NCBI RefSeq assembly: GCF_000011005.1
Contig: NC_013665.1
Location: 1,351,437-1,415,436 of the forward strand
Reading direction: 5' to 3'
From: Methanocella paludicola SANAE
GTDB lineage: Archaea > Halobacteriota > Methanocellia > Methanocellales > Methanocellaceae
Length of the DNA: 64,000 nucleotides
Position numbers and translations under genes: made by a program. This document shows positions 1 to 8,702 of this stretch, piece by piece (within the stretch, counting starts at the first letter, position 1; each line of letters opens with the position of its first letter). Below the pieces are notes generated by a model that was not told the DNA's origin, made no database searches, and was given only the letters and a program-made list of their open reading frames with translations.

Positions 1-117
1 TACTACCGGAAGTAGGATACTACTTTCCGACATATATACTTTGTCATATTATGAGCTGCTCGACATTATGGGTGGGAAGGAAATTAGTTATATGTTGAAT
101 CGGTGTAACGATATGTA

Positions 118-1032
118 ATGCTCGAGCCGTTCGGTTTTGACAATTCCCTGCTAACGATATTCACGCAACAATTCCCCGACTATAAGGGTTTCTTCTTTGC
201 CATCACCCAGCTCGGAAGCCCTTTTACGCTTGCCCTCCTGGGCTCCTTCGGCTTCGTGCTGGGCAAGAATAAGCTCAAGGTCTTTTCGGCTATCCTCATC
301 ATCGGCACGATCTTCGGCATGGTCGTCATAGACGACATAAAGGAGCTCGTAGAGCGTGCCAGGCCGGACGGAGCGAAGGCCGCCGACTTCACGGTCAAGG
401 ACTCCTACTCGTTCCCGAGCGGCCACGCCTTTTCCATATTCCTGGCCGCGTCCGTGCTGGGCGCTTATTATGGCTGGAAATTTTATGTGTCCGGCTACGT
501 GCTGGCTATCGCCGTGAGCCTGAGCCGGCTTTACCTTGGCGTGCATTTTCCGAGCGACGTCTTGTTCGGGGCAGTTCTGGGCATCATCGGGGGCGAAATG
601 CTGATCTATGCCGCATACAGGCTTGGCCTGAGCAATAATCCTGGCATTATTTCACTCATATACAAAAAAGCCATAAGGTCTGAAAAAATAACTATAAACG
701 GCCCCGATAGGGTTGTCTCAATATCCATATTCCTTACCATCCTGATCTCTATCGTGCTCTATTTCACCGACTATGCGCCGCTCGCCATATTCACGGTCAC
801 GCTGGCCGCGATATTCATCTTCTACTACATTCTATCGAATGGCGTGCGCCTCGACAGGGACTTACTGCTGATATTCGGCATCCTCGCTCTCTGCCTTATC
901 GCATGCTTATCCCTGCTTTTCCTGGGCTCCTACTGGCTGTCCATGATCATTGTGATCATCGCATATTTTGCGATAATGGCCACTACCTACGGCTCGAAAA
1001 AGAATGAGGAGATGGCCAGTTCTCTAAAATAG
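118..1032 (+). CDS. PAP2-family membrane phosphatase
   Basis: Integral-membrane phosphatase of the PAP2 superfamily, which hydrolyses phosphate from lipid phosphates or isoprenyl pyrophosphates at the membrane. All three signature motifs are visible: K75-x6-R82-P83, PSGH at 100-103 and SRLYLGVHFPSD at 136-147, giving catalytic His103 and His143. About eight hydrophobic segments span the 304 residues; the last four (about 200-295) lie after the catalytic core and are longer than in minimal PAP2 proteins. The ATG at 118 gives a full-length N-terminus. It stands alone and converges with the next gene, 4 bp away. The family assignment is firm; the substrate (undecaprenyl- or archaeal polyprenyl-pyrophosphate, or phosphatidate-like lipid) cannot be told. 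Confidence 0.9.
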   Translation: MLEPFGFDNSLLTIFTQQFPDYKGFFFAITQLGSPFTLALLGSFGFVLGKNKLKVFSAILIIGTIFGMVVIDDIKELVERARPDGAKAADFTVKDSYSFPSGHAFSIFLAASVLGAYYGWKFYVSGYVLAIAVSLSRLYLGVHFPSDVLFGAVLGIIGGEMLIYAAYRLGLSNNPGIISLIYKKAIRSEKITINGPDRVVSISIFLTILISIVLYFTDYAPLAIFTVTLAAIFIFYYILSNGVRLDRDLLLIFGILALCLIACLSLLFLGSYWLSMIIVIIAYFAIMATTYGSKKNEEMASSLK

Positions 1033-1036
1033 GCCA

Positions 1037-3658
1037 TTATCTCCTTTGTTTTCCTGTAGAACGTGGCGCTGAAGACTGGCGAGGTGCAGCAGACTTGTGG
1101 CTGCCGCCTGATGATACCCGGCTTCCCCCTGACGAAGGCGCCTTTACAGAACCCGAAGACGAACGTCTCTGGCCACCACCCGATGGTGCCTTGATGCCGC
1201 CGGACTGCACGTTCGGCCTCGACACGGGCGCGCTACGTACTGTGGATGGAGCACGGCCGCCCTGCGCCTGTTGCTTTATCCCGCCTCCCGTACTTGCCGG
1301 CATTCCTCTCGATACTCCGCCGGATTGTATCTGCCTCCCGCCAGCCGGGGCACTCCTGACACTTGTCGGCGCCTGGTGACCACCCGAGGCTATTCCCTGC
1401 CTTCCTGCTCCAGAAGGCGTACGTATGGCGCCTCCCGGAGCAGCATGCTGCGTTCCGCTCTGCGCATGCATGTTCTGAGGCGTGCGCTGGCTTATGGCTC
1501 CATCGCCGCGGCTGGAAGTGCCTCCGGCTGGAACAGCCGCTCCACCTGTATGCTGCGCGCCTCCATGCAGCCCTGATACACCCTGCCCCGCTCCTCTTTG
1601 TATGGCTCCCTGCCCTCCGCCTGCTGCGGCAGGGAACTGCGATACCGGCGCACGCCTCGCCGTGCCTGCGCCCTCAGTTATGCCATGGGCCGGAGTGGTG
1701 CCTGCTCTTCCGCGCGTCCCTCCATCCGTAATGCCCCCGCCGAATGGCGTGCCTCCCTGCTGCCCCGCTATGCCCTGTCCGGCTTCTCTTTGTATGGCTC
1801 CCTGCCCTCCGCCTGCTGCGGCGGGGAACTGCGATACCGGCGCTCGCCTCGCCGTGCCCGCACCTTCTCTCAGACCCTGTCCCTGAGCGCCGCCAGCCCT
1901 TCCACGTTCTGCCCCGGTCGCTATGCCGCCGCTGGCTGGCAGGCCTCCATATAGTCCGGCGCCGCCCTGTCCACGCTCAATTCCCGCTCCTCTTTGTATG
2001 GCTCCCTGCCCGACGCCCGATGGCGTGCCTCCACCCGCAGCAGAACCGAACTGTGAAATGGGCATCTGCCTGGGCGTACCAGCCCCTTCGAAGCCTCTCC
2101 CCCGGCCACCCCTTTCTTGAGTGCCAATACCGCTGAACGGCTGCGATCCGCCCGCGCCCGCTCCATGGCCGCGAACTCCTCGTTCGCCGGTAGGCACCCC
2201 GACCTGTCCCACACCCGGGCCTGTAAGAGCGCCTTCTCCACGCTGCGTTCCAGGCCTCCCACGGCCGGCCTGGCCCTCAAGCCCGCCTAAGCCCTCTCTG
2301 CCTCCAGCTCTCCGCGCTGCCTCACCTATCCTTCCGGCAATAGAGCCTGGATCAGCCCCCGACCGTCGTGCCTCTCTGGCAGTGTCGAACGCGTGACGGG
2401 CTCCGGGTGTATTGAACCTGTCCGCAATACGGTTAGTGGCAAGCACAGGATCGCCACCTGTAGCCGCCGCTCCTGCCGCCGCGGCCGATGCCGCAATACC
2501 TCCTATATCCGCTCCGCCTGCTGCAGCGGCCGCCGCTGCCGATGCTGCTGCGCTAGCGCCCCCTCGACCGGCTACAGCATTAGATATGGCCGTGGCCGCG
2601 GAACCAGCGTCATAGCCGCTTGCTGCGGCCGCTGCCGATGCCGCTGCAACTGCGACGCCTCCGCCGCCGACTCCGGCAGCAGCGGCCGCGGACGCAGCGG
2701 CGAATGCTTCACCCCCTCCACCGTATACGTACGGGGCTATTGAAGAGGCGACATCGAACGCGTTGCCACCGTACGCATAAGCGGAGGCCGATGCGGCAGC
2801 TATGGCGAACTGGTTACAATAGATGCTTGGAGTAAATGTGTTAATGAAGTAAGGCCCCGATATCGGCGGGGGCGCAACGAATACAGGCGCTACGAAGATC
2901 GGTATGGGCTCATAAACGGGAACGTACACCGGGGGAGTGACGTATATGGGCTCCTGGTAGACGATCGGCGCAACACTCGTATAATACCCGGACGAGTAGC
3001 CATTGTAGTACGTATTGAACGTATTCGCGAACTGCGGGAACGTCGGAACGCTCATACGATAAGTCATCGTGTCGATGACAAGCTGTACCGGCTGATCCAG
3101 AGTAAATGCGGTCAATGTGCCATCAGGGGCGATCATCGAAATAGAGGTAACGTAGAACATCGTCTGATAGCCCGACGTGCCCTGGTACTGCATTATCATG
3201 TCTATGATGAAAATACTGGCGTCGTACCTCAGCACATTATAAACGTTCGACTTTTCAACCATGCCTGCTCCACTGACCGACACGGCAAGCTGCGACATGT
3301 CGATCTGCATGGTATTTGCCGTGGTATCGAATACGCCCATCATCGGCGTGCTTAGAGAATAGACCGTCGACTGGCCCGAATACGGGCTCGATACAGCGAA
3401 GCCCACGACTTCGAAGTAAGACTTCCCCTGCTCCTGGGAGACCATGTGCGTCGCCAGGCTCACCTGGTTCTCGCCCGACGTGAATCCCTGCAGTCCGTCC
3501 AGCCCGTTTATGGTAAGCGGCTGATTGGCGCCATTAGTATAGCCATATGTCTGCGCATTAGCTTTAAAGCCCAAAGGCATCAGGCTTGCGAGCATCGATA
3601 CCAGCAGGAAGCCGGTGATAATTAAGATCGATAGCTTATATCTGCCACTCTGCTCCAA
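1037..3658 (-). CDS. large secreted Ala/Gly-rich repeat protein (silk-like)
   Basis: 873-residue low-complexity secreted protein of unknown function. Visible layout: Sec signal peptide (1-36, ending ANAQ); a normal-composition beta-rich domain (about 37-225); a Tyr/Pro/Val-rich stretch (about 225-270); an Ala/Gly block with runs of up to eight Ala (about 275-420) that resembles silk or elastin; then a Gly/Gln/Arg-rich region built from modules carrying RRAPVSQF and GGGQGAIQR, whose DNA repeats about every 192-204 bp (starts near 1594, 1786 and 1990); and a very basic Ser/Gly/Arg tail. No C-terminal membrane anchor is seen. The promoter side is the 237-bp AT-rich gap before 3896. A structural surface, sheath or adhesion role is inference only. 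Long antisense frames exist here because of GC bias and are not genes. Confidence 0.85.
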   Translation of the reverse strand: MEQSGRYKLSILIITGFLLVSMLASLMPLGFKANAQTYGYTNGANQPLTINGLDGLQGFTSGENQVSLATHMVSQEQGKSYFEVVGFAVSSPYSGQSTVYSLSTPMMGVFDTTANTMQIDMSQLAVSVSGAGMVEKSNVYNVLRYDASIFIIDMIMQYQGTSGYQTMFYVTSISMIAPDGTLTAFTLDQPVQLVIDTMTYRMSVPTFPQFANTFNTYYNGYSSGYYTSVAPIVYQEPIYVTPPVYVPVYEPIPIFVAPVFVAPPPISGPYFINTFTPSIYCNQFAIAAASASAYAYGGNAFDVASSIAPYVYGGGGEAFAAASAAAAAGVGGGGVAVAAASAAAAASGYDAGSAATAISNAVAGRGGASAAASAAAAAAAGGADIGGIAASAAAAGAAATGGDPVLATNRIADRFNTPGARHAFDTAREARRSGADPGSIAGRIGEAARRAGGREGLGGLEGQAGRGRPGTQRGEGALTGPGVGQVGVPTGERGVRGHGAGAGGSQPFSGIGTQERGGRGRGFEGAGTPRQMPISQFGSAAGGGTPSGVGQGAIQRGAGIERGQGGAGLYGGLPASGGIATGAERGRAGGAQGQGLREGAGTARRAPVSQFPAAAGGGQGAIQREAGQGIAGQQGGTPFGGGITDGGTRGRAGTTPAHGITEGAGTARRAPVSQFPAAAGGGQGAIQRGAGQGVSGLHGGAQHTGGAAVPAGGTSSRGDGAISQRTPQNMHAQSGTQHAAPGGAIRTPSGAGRQGIASGGHQAPTSVRSAPAGGRQIQSGGVSRGMPASTGGGIKQQAQGGRAPSTVRSAPVSRPNVQSGGIKAPSGGGQRRSSSGSVKAPSSGGSRVSSGGSHKSAAPRQSSAPRSTGKQRR

Positions 3659-3895
3659 CTTTCTATCCCCGGCTTACGATATGGAACGCAGAGCTTTTAT
3701 ACTGTCTAGAATTTTTTCACATTTAAACGGTGATATGACTATATTTTAACCTGAATTGGCTTTTATATGCTTTTTATTAAAAATAAGGCTCATTACTTAA
3801 TTATTTATTTACCATATTTATTAATAATGGCTTAAACGATAAAAACAGCCAAATAACGGCAGATTATACTTAAGGGTAACTAATAGAAAATTTAA
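3659..3895. other. AT-rich intergenic region upstream of the secreted repeat protein
   Basis: Gene-free AT-rich DNA between the start of the secreted repeat protein and the palindromic element at 3896. It presumably carries the minus-strand promoter of that protein. No clear TATA/BRE pair could be fixed among many A/T runs. Confidence 0.4.
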
Positions 3896-4315
3896 GGTTC
3901 TTGTGCGTTTTTGGGATGATATATTGCTTTGGCTGATGCCTTCGCTCGTTTTTATGTTATGCCGTCGTTGAGTGGTCCAACCACAGGGGCACGGAGAGCG
4001 CTGAGTTTCACGGAGTTTTCTTATAAAGGGAGGCTCAGAGGGCACAGGGGACGGGTTTATAACTTTCCCGGGGCACGGAGTTGAAAGAGGCACTGCTGAG
4101 GATAAACCGCATTATTGTTTATTGGTCAACCGGGCCTCAATAATCTCTGTGCCCCAGGCAAACTAATAAACCGGCCTCTGAGCTCTCTGAGTCTCAAATT
4201 ATAAGAAAACTCTGTGTAACTCCTGTGCGCTCCGTGCCCCTGTGGTTGGACCACTCAACGACGGCATAACTAGAAAAGGATAAAAAAATATTCATCCCAA
4301 AACCGCGGAAGAATC
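3896..4315. repeat. 420-bp palindromic repeat element, copy I
   Basis: A 420-bp intergenic element whose reverse complement recurs at 26460-26879 with the same length and only scattered differences. Each copy is itself a giant hairpin: 3956-3996 (GTTATGCCGTCG...) and 4230-4270 are a perfect 41-bp inverted repeat, and the interior keeps pairing imperfectly (ATAAGAAAACTC against GAGTTTTCTTAT). No transposase is encoded. The single open frame across it (90 codons on the minus strand) is repeated in the other copy and is a by-product of the repeat. It looks like a non-autonomous, MITE-like element; that class is inference. Confidence 0.85.
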
Positions 4316-4342
4316 AAATTTAATAAAAAAAGGGGTATCGGA

Positions 4343-4867
4343 TCACGCGCAGCGGCGACACACGAAAACAATATCGTAGTCGGCGTCGTCATCCTTGATC
4401 CAGCCCTTAAGGAGCTTCTTGCCCACCATCAGGTGGTAACGGCCGCATTTGGAGCACTTCTTGATCTTGAATTCGTCGTACCACTCGGGCTTGACCTCGA
4501 ACTCGAACTCGGCCTGCTCCTGGTCGATCACTTCCCGGGCCACACGGCGGGCCTGCTTTAGCTCGAGGCCGGTATTTTGCGAAATATCGTAGGCGATGCA
4601 GCTGATAAGGAGCATCCTCTCGACGTCGGTAAAGATGTCGCCGAAGAAATCGTACATGCGGTCCATCATGGACGGGTCCATGTCGAAGGGCATCTCGTCA
4701 TAGTCCGGCACGCAGGTAATGAACGAGTCAGCGTCGGGCGAGCCGCCAGACGGGGCTTCCTTATGCTCTTTGATCCGGGCGCCGCAGAGCGGGCACTTGC
4801 CCATGATCAGCTCGTCGTCGAAAGTTTCCTCTCCACATCCGGGACAGCGCATTTGTGGCATCACCAT
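4343..4867 (-). CDS. zinc-ribbon protein coupled to arginine decarboxylase
   Basis: Unrecognised soluble protein of 174 residues with two cysteine pairs at the N-terminus (CPGCGEE...CPLCGARI, a zinc ribbon) and a second set at the C-terminus (CSKCGRYH...CRRCA). The middle is acidic (DYDEMPFDMDPSMMDRMYDFF) and probably helical. The start chosen is the ATG at 4867: it overlaps the arginine decarboxylase stop as TAATG, a classic translational coupling. A start 13 codons upstream is possible but would overlap that gene by 40 bp. The pairing suggests a shared operon, but nothing in the sequence defines a catalytic role. The Zn-binding call is from the Cys spacing. Confidence 0.8.
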   Translation of the reverse strand: MVMPQMRCPGCGEETFDDELIMGKCPLCGARIKEHKEAPSGGSPDADSFITCVPDYDEMPFDMDPSMMDRMYDFFGDIFTDVERMLLISCIAYDISQNTGLELKQARRVAREVIDQEQAEFEFEVKPEWYDEFKIKKCSKCGRYHLMVGKKLLKGWIKDDDADYDIVFVCRRCA

Positions 4868-5367
4868 TATAGTATAAACACGGCAGCAGATATAACTGTT
4901 GTCCAATTCCCCTCGTCATCCACTTCGGCCGTCTTCGAGATATTCATGGTCGACTCGGGGCGCTCGTTCTTCCAGGTAAAATACATATTCTCGGCGAGTT
5001 TTTCCGCGTACATGCCGGCGCACTTTTCGGTCTCGCCGTAAGAGTGGTGCTCGGATAAATATCCAAAGTCGGCCTGGCGGTCCTTGGGCTTGGCGCAGCC
5101 TATGGCCGCGGCGATGCGCCGGCTCGGCTCATTAGACGAGTTCCGGGACATTACGGTAAATACGATCTCACCGGGAACCAGCGATTTCAGCCCTTCGCTG
5201 CGCTCGATGATCTCGCACTTCGGCGGCAGTATAGAGCTCACAGTGACCAGGTTAAATTTTTCAATTCCGGCATCACGAAGCGCCATCTCGAACGATTCCA
5301 GCATTTCCTTATGCGTTCCCGAGCCGCTCGTAAAGAACACTTTCTTTGGTACAAGCCCTTGTCTCAT
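4867..5367 (-). CDS. pdaD: pyruvoyl-dependent arginine decarboxylase
   Basis: Converts arginine to agmatine, the first step of archaeal polyamine synthesis (and a source of agmatine for tRNA-Ile2 agmatidine). Length 166 is normal for PvlArgDC proenzymes. The self-cleavage site is clear: in TVSSILPP the chain is expected to break between Ser44 and Ser45, turning Ser45 into the pyruvoyl group. Other family features seen are the FFTSGSGTHKEMLESFEMALRDAGI-type start and the EHHSYGET segment. The stop codon overlaps the start of the downstream zinc-ribbon gene. The 67-bp gap to the divergent small membrane-protein gene at 5435 should hold both promoters. Confidence 0.95.
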   Translation of the reverse strand: MRQGLVPKKVFFTSGSGTHKEMLESFEMALRDAGIEKFNLVTVSSILPPKCEIIERSEGLKSLVPGEIVFTVMSRNSSNEPSRRIAAAIGCAKPKDRQADFGYLSEHHSYGETEKCAGMYAEKLAENMYFTWKNERPESTMNISKTAEVDDEGNWTTVISAAVFIL

Positions 5368-5434
5368 TTGACGTCTCCTTTAGCAATCGTAAAACATATG
5401 TCCAATCAGGCACGTTTAGAGTATGGTGTGTTAA

Positions 5435-5635
5435 TTGGACAAGTTGAATATCACGATCATTGAGGTCGGAGGTTCGATCCTCATTCTTGCGATCTTTATA
5501 GCCTTATTCGCCTTTACGGGGTCTCTGCCGGAGCTTAAACCCTGGTCGAATATCCTGTACGTGGTACTGTTCCTTGGCTATACGGCCGTTATGTGCCTGT
5601 TCGGCTTGAAGATGGCCCCATATCTTAGCCAGTGA
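5435..5635 (+). CDS. small two-helix membrane protein
   Basis: 66-residue protein with two hydrophobic helices (about 8-28 and 40-62) joined by a short loop, GSLPELKPWSN. The start is a TTG at 5435; no in-frame ATG exists upstream, and a second TTG lies at 5444. It is divergent from pdaD and stands alone. I recognise no function; similar tiny hydrophobic proteins are common in methanogens. Confidence rests on the clean membrane-protein pattern and the lack of any competing frame. Confidence 0.6.
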   Translation: MDKLNITIIEVGGSILILAIFIALFAFTGSLPELKPWSNILYVVLFLGYTAVMCLFGLKMAPYLSQ

Positions 5636-5652
5636 GGTTTCGTACTTTTTTG

Positions 5653-5681
5653 TCTATTAATGAACTAGTATCATTAATAGA
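5653..5681. terminator. AT-rich hairpin between convergent genes
   Basis: Perfect 11-bp inverted repeat TCTATTAATGA / TCATTAATAGA with a 7-nt loop, in the gap between the convergent genes ending at 5635 (+) and 5750 (-). It could act as a two-way terminator or as a protein-binding palindrome. The sequence alone does not decide. Confidence 0.4.
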
Positions 5682-5749
5682 CTAGTGCTTATTATATGCC
5701 CGCGTTTTTAAATCTTTCGAGTATCGCTATTCGGGTACCCTAAAAGTGC

Positions 5750-7720
5750 TTATCGAGGGGATATATTTTTTGGTACTGGATACGGGCGGTGTCCTGAGAA
5801 ATCGGGTTTTTGTTTTTTGTTTATGAGGCGGTCGTAATACCTGGCTACTACGCAGCCCCTCGTGCAGCGGCCGCAGTGGTCGCATCGCTTTTCGTCTACC
5901 TTAATGTGGCCATCCAGCCTTATTGCCTTTTTTGGGCATGCCCTGACGCATATCCTGCACTTCGTGCAGAGCGAGGCCCGCAGCACCTGCCTGATCGTGT
6001 TCTCGAAGAGCTTTCCGGCCTCTTCTTTGTCGTTGGCCGAGGCGTATATCTGGCCTCCGGCGAATAGCTTGGCCGTGCCCTTTCCCTTTGGCATTCTTAC
6101 GAGTATGACGTCAAGGTCTTCCGAGTACGCGGGGGCGCCGATGGTCTTGAGCATCTCCAGCAGCCTCTCGGTCGAGGCCTTATTAGGCAGTCGAAGGACG
6201 CCCTCGATGCTGTACCCGCCCAGCGTGCAGGGGCTGATCCCTCGTATGATGTCCAGCGCCATGCCGCTCTTGTAAGACGGCTTCAATGGTATGTGTTTTT
6301 CCTGTGCGATATTGAGCATCTTGTTGGGATGCGACTTCCAGCGCCAGAAGCCATAGCGCACATAGTCCGGCGTGAGGCCCGACTCGTCCGCCCACTTGTG
6401 GAGCTTGTTCTGCCACTCTCCGTAGCGGTCCGGGTGTAACTCTTTCATGCGGACATATTCTGCCTGGAGCGCGGCAGGGCATAGCCAGCAGCCGATGCGC
6501 TCGAAGCCCCTATCGTACAATTCGTTATACGGCAGCTTTTCCATGTGGATGTACAGCCAGACTTCGATGGCCCGCCAGTCCTTGATCGGGAATACGCTCA
6601 TCTGGCCCGGGACGAACGGGTTTCGCTCCACGGTATCGATGCCGCCCCGCTGGAACGACTCGTATCTGCGCTTGCCGTCTATCGTGATTACGCCTTTTTT
6701 GAACTGTGATAAATGAGTAGTGACGGGCCCGAGCTTGCATACTTTGCAGCACCACCTGAAGTCTTTTGCCGGCGGGCCGAACGCGGGAAAGTTTTCATCG
6801 AACGCCTTACCCGCCTTTTCTATTTTTACGGGCACTTCCTTTGCGGTATCTTCCACGAATTTCGTGGTCTCCGGGAACTCAAGGCCCGTATCAATGTAGA
6901 ATGCCTCGAACTTCTTCACCGCCTTCTTCGTTAAGTTCAGCACGACGAGGCTGTCCTTGCCGCCGCTGAACGAGACGGTTACTGGTAGTTCTTTGTTCTT
7001 GCCCTGGCTTACGACGCCTTTGATGACGTTGATGGCATCCTTCTCCATGGCCTCGATGGTCTTGCGGTTGGCGGCCACTGCATCCTCGAGAGTGCTGAGC
7101 TTATCATTAAGGCGAATAGAGCCGCCGCCGATCTTCCGGATCTTGATCGTGTTCTGCGAGGCATCTTTAAGGTTCTCCGCGTCCGCTTTTGCCACGCCAA
7201 GCCCGTTGAAGTTCTCGTTTACCCTGATGAGCACGATATCGTCCTTTTTAATATCCGGGGAGGTATCGACGACCGTGCTTCCCTTAATGCCCTTGCCGCT
7301 CAGGTGCATGTTCCGGGGCACATCCACGGTGACTGTCTTTTTATTAGTAAGGGCCATGAGGAGCTTGGCCCCGTAGAGCCTGAGGTCCAGCTTATAGCCC
7401 TCTTCTTTTAAGTCATAATAGACTACAGCGATCGTGTATCCGTCAATGATGATCTCGTCGGCCTTATCGTCGCCGGGTATTTTGTTTAAGAGCACCAGGC
7501 GCTCGCCGATGGGATCGCAGCCGAAGTCGCGCTCGAATAAATTCCTGATGATGGTACGCTCGTAGGGCGAGCAGAACCGGACATCGCCTGGCGGGGAAAG
7601 CCTGACCTGTCTGGCCGTAGCTCCGCATGTGCCGCATGTCTCACTTATGAGCGGCACATTGCATGAGTCGCACCAAAAAATATGATCCAGGGCTCCCTCG
7701 AAGGGCTTGATTCCGGCCAT
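5750..7720 (-). CDS. PUA-PAPS reductase-ferredoxin fusion protein
   Basis: 656-residue soluble protein of the archaeal PAPS-reductase-like family. Domains in order: zinc ribbon (CDSC at 17-20, CGTC at 29-32); a middle part with a PUA-like RNA-binding domain (about 125-200); an adenine-nucleotide alpha-hydrolase/PAPS-reductase core with P-loop SGGKDS at 252-257 and the cysteine cluster WCCKVCKLGP; and a C-terminal 2x[4Fe-4S] ferredoxin (Cys585, 588, 591, 595 and 613, 616, 619, 623). True PAPS reductases do not carry PUA or dicluster ferredoxin domains, so an RNA- or sulfur-transfer role is as likely as assimilatory sulfate reduction. Methionine synthase is divergent, 100 bp away, which hints at sulfur metabolism. 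Confidence 0.88.
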   Translation of the reverse strand: MAGIKPFEGALDHIFWCDSCNVPLISETCGTCGATARQVRLSPPGDVRFCSPYERTIIRNLFERDFGCDPIGERLVLLNKIPGDDKADEIIIDGYTIAVVYYDLKEEGYKLDLRLYGAKLLMALTNKKTVTVDVPRNMHLSGKGIKGSTVVDTSPDIKKDDIVLIRVNENFNGLGVAKADAENLKDASQNTIKIRKIGGGSIRLNDKLSTLEDAVAANRKTIEAMEKDAINVIKGVVSQGKNKELPVTVSFSGGKDSLVVLNLTKKAVKKFEAFYIDTGLEFPETTKFVEDTAKEVPVKIEKAGKAFDENFPAFGPPAKDFRWCCKVCKLGPVTTHLSQFKKGVITIDGKRRYESFQRGGIDTVERNPFVPGQMSVFPIKDWRAIEVWLYIHMEKLPYNELYDRGFERIGCWLCPAALQAEYVRMKELHPDRYGEWQNKLHKWADESGLTPDYVRYGFWRWKSHPNKMLNIAQEKHIPLKPSYKSGMALDIIRGISPCTLGGYSIEGVLRLPNKASTERLLEMLKTIGAPAYSEDLDVILVRMPKGKGTAKLFAGGQIYASANDKEEAGKLFENTIRQVLRASLCTKCRICVRACPKKAIRLDGHIKVDEKRCDHCGRCTRGCVVARYYDRLINKKQKPDFSGHRPYPVPKNISPR

Positions 7721-7820
7721 CGGGATATACAGTGTGAGGCGTGATTAAATATTTTATGTAATATGCAAAACGACGAGCTTAAGTCTAAATATTTTAACCT
7801 CCCTATGTGTTTTGATAAAG

Positions 7821-8702
7821 ATGATGGTCACGACCGTGGTCGGAAGCTACCCGACGGGCATAAAAGTCCAGACTGAAGAAGACGTAAAGAAAGCGATCGA
7901 GATAGCGGTGGCCGACCAGGAAAAGGCCGGAGTCTCCATCATCTCTGACGGCCAGGTTCGCACTGACATGGTGGGGATCTTTGCCATGAACATGCCCGGC
8001 TACAGGAAAGAAGGCAACCGGTATAAGGTGGTGGGCCGCATCGAAGTGCCGGATAAGCCGGCGACGGTGAATGACTATCTTTTTACTAAGAAGCTTGCGA
8101 AAGCGAAGGTCAAGGGTATTATTACAGGCCCGACTACGATGGCAAAGACCTCGCAGGTGGAAAAAAGCTCGCCATATAAGTCCAACACGGACCCCGAGCT
8201 CATCTATGATATCGCCTATGCGCAGGCTGCCGAAGCAAGGGCGCTTGCGCAGGCCGGGGCCGACATCATCCAGATCGACGAGCCCTTCTTCAGCGTAGAC
8301 GCCGACCTCGAAGTGGGCATCAAGGCAGTCAACATCATAACGAAGAACATCGAGACGCCTGCCATGCACGTCTGCGGCGATATCCGCCCTATCTTCAAGA
8401 AGCTACTGGAGACCAACATGGCCATCCTCGACCACGAGTTCGCCAAGTCGAAGAACCTGGAAGCGATGGACAAGGGCTTAATCGAGGCGCATGGTAAGAT
8501 CATCGGTTACGGCTGCATCGATACCACGTCAAACACGATCGAGACGGTCGACCAGGCCGAAAAGACTATTCGGGCCGGCATCGAGAAAATCGGCAAGAAG
8601 AACATGTGGATCGACCCCGACTGCGGCATGCGCATGCGCACCCGGGACGCCGCCTACCAGAAACTTGCAAACATGGTCGAGGCCGTCAGGCGCATCGGAT
8701 AA
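7821..8702 (+). CDS. core methionine synthase (archaeal MetE-like)
   Basis: Short cobalamin-independent-type methionine synthase corresponding to the C-terminal catalytic half of MetE. It methylates homocysteine; archaeal core enzymes are thought to take the methyl group from a methylated corrinoid or pterin protein rather than folate. Numbered from the ATG at 7821, zinc ligands are visible as His183 and Cys185 (AMHVCGD), Glu206 (DHEFAKS) and Cys268 (DPDCGMRMR). The VVGSYP start and IQIDEPFF homocysteine-site motif also fit. A TTG three codons upstream (7812) could be used instead. The gene follows a short divergent promoter region shared with the PAPS-reductase-like gene. The 3' end overlaps the minus-strand gene remnant. 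Confidence 0.9.
   Translation: MMVTTVVGSYPTGIKVQTEEDVKKAIEIAVADQEKAGVSIISDGQVRTDMVGIFAMNMPGYRKEGNRYKVVGRIEVPDKPATVNDYLFTKKLAKAKVKGIITGPTTMAKTSQVEKSSPYKSNTDPELIYDIAYAQAAEARALAQAGADIIQIDEPFFSVDADLEVGIKAVNIITKNIETPAMHVCGDIRPIFKKLLETNMAILDHEFAKSKNLEAMDKGLIEAHGKIIGYGCIDTTSNTIETVDQAEKTIRAGIEKIGKKNMWIDPDCGMRMRTRDAAYQKLANMVEAVRRIG

Noticed and set aside
1095-2835. Many plus-strand open frames of 65-134 codons
   Set aside because: They are antisense shadows of the Ala/Gly-rich repeat protein, whose GC-rich codons suppress stops in several frames. Their products are Pro/Arg/Cys-rich and without domains.
3821-4093. 90-codon minus-strand frame with a twin at 26682-27194
   Set aside because: Similarity between the two is explained by the 420-bp palindromic repeat; there is no codon bias or ribosome site.
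7803-8369. 188-codon antisense frame over methionine synthase
   Set aside because: The plus strand has conserved catalytic motifs, so this is a shadow.
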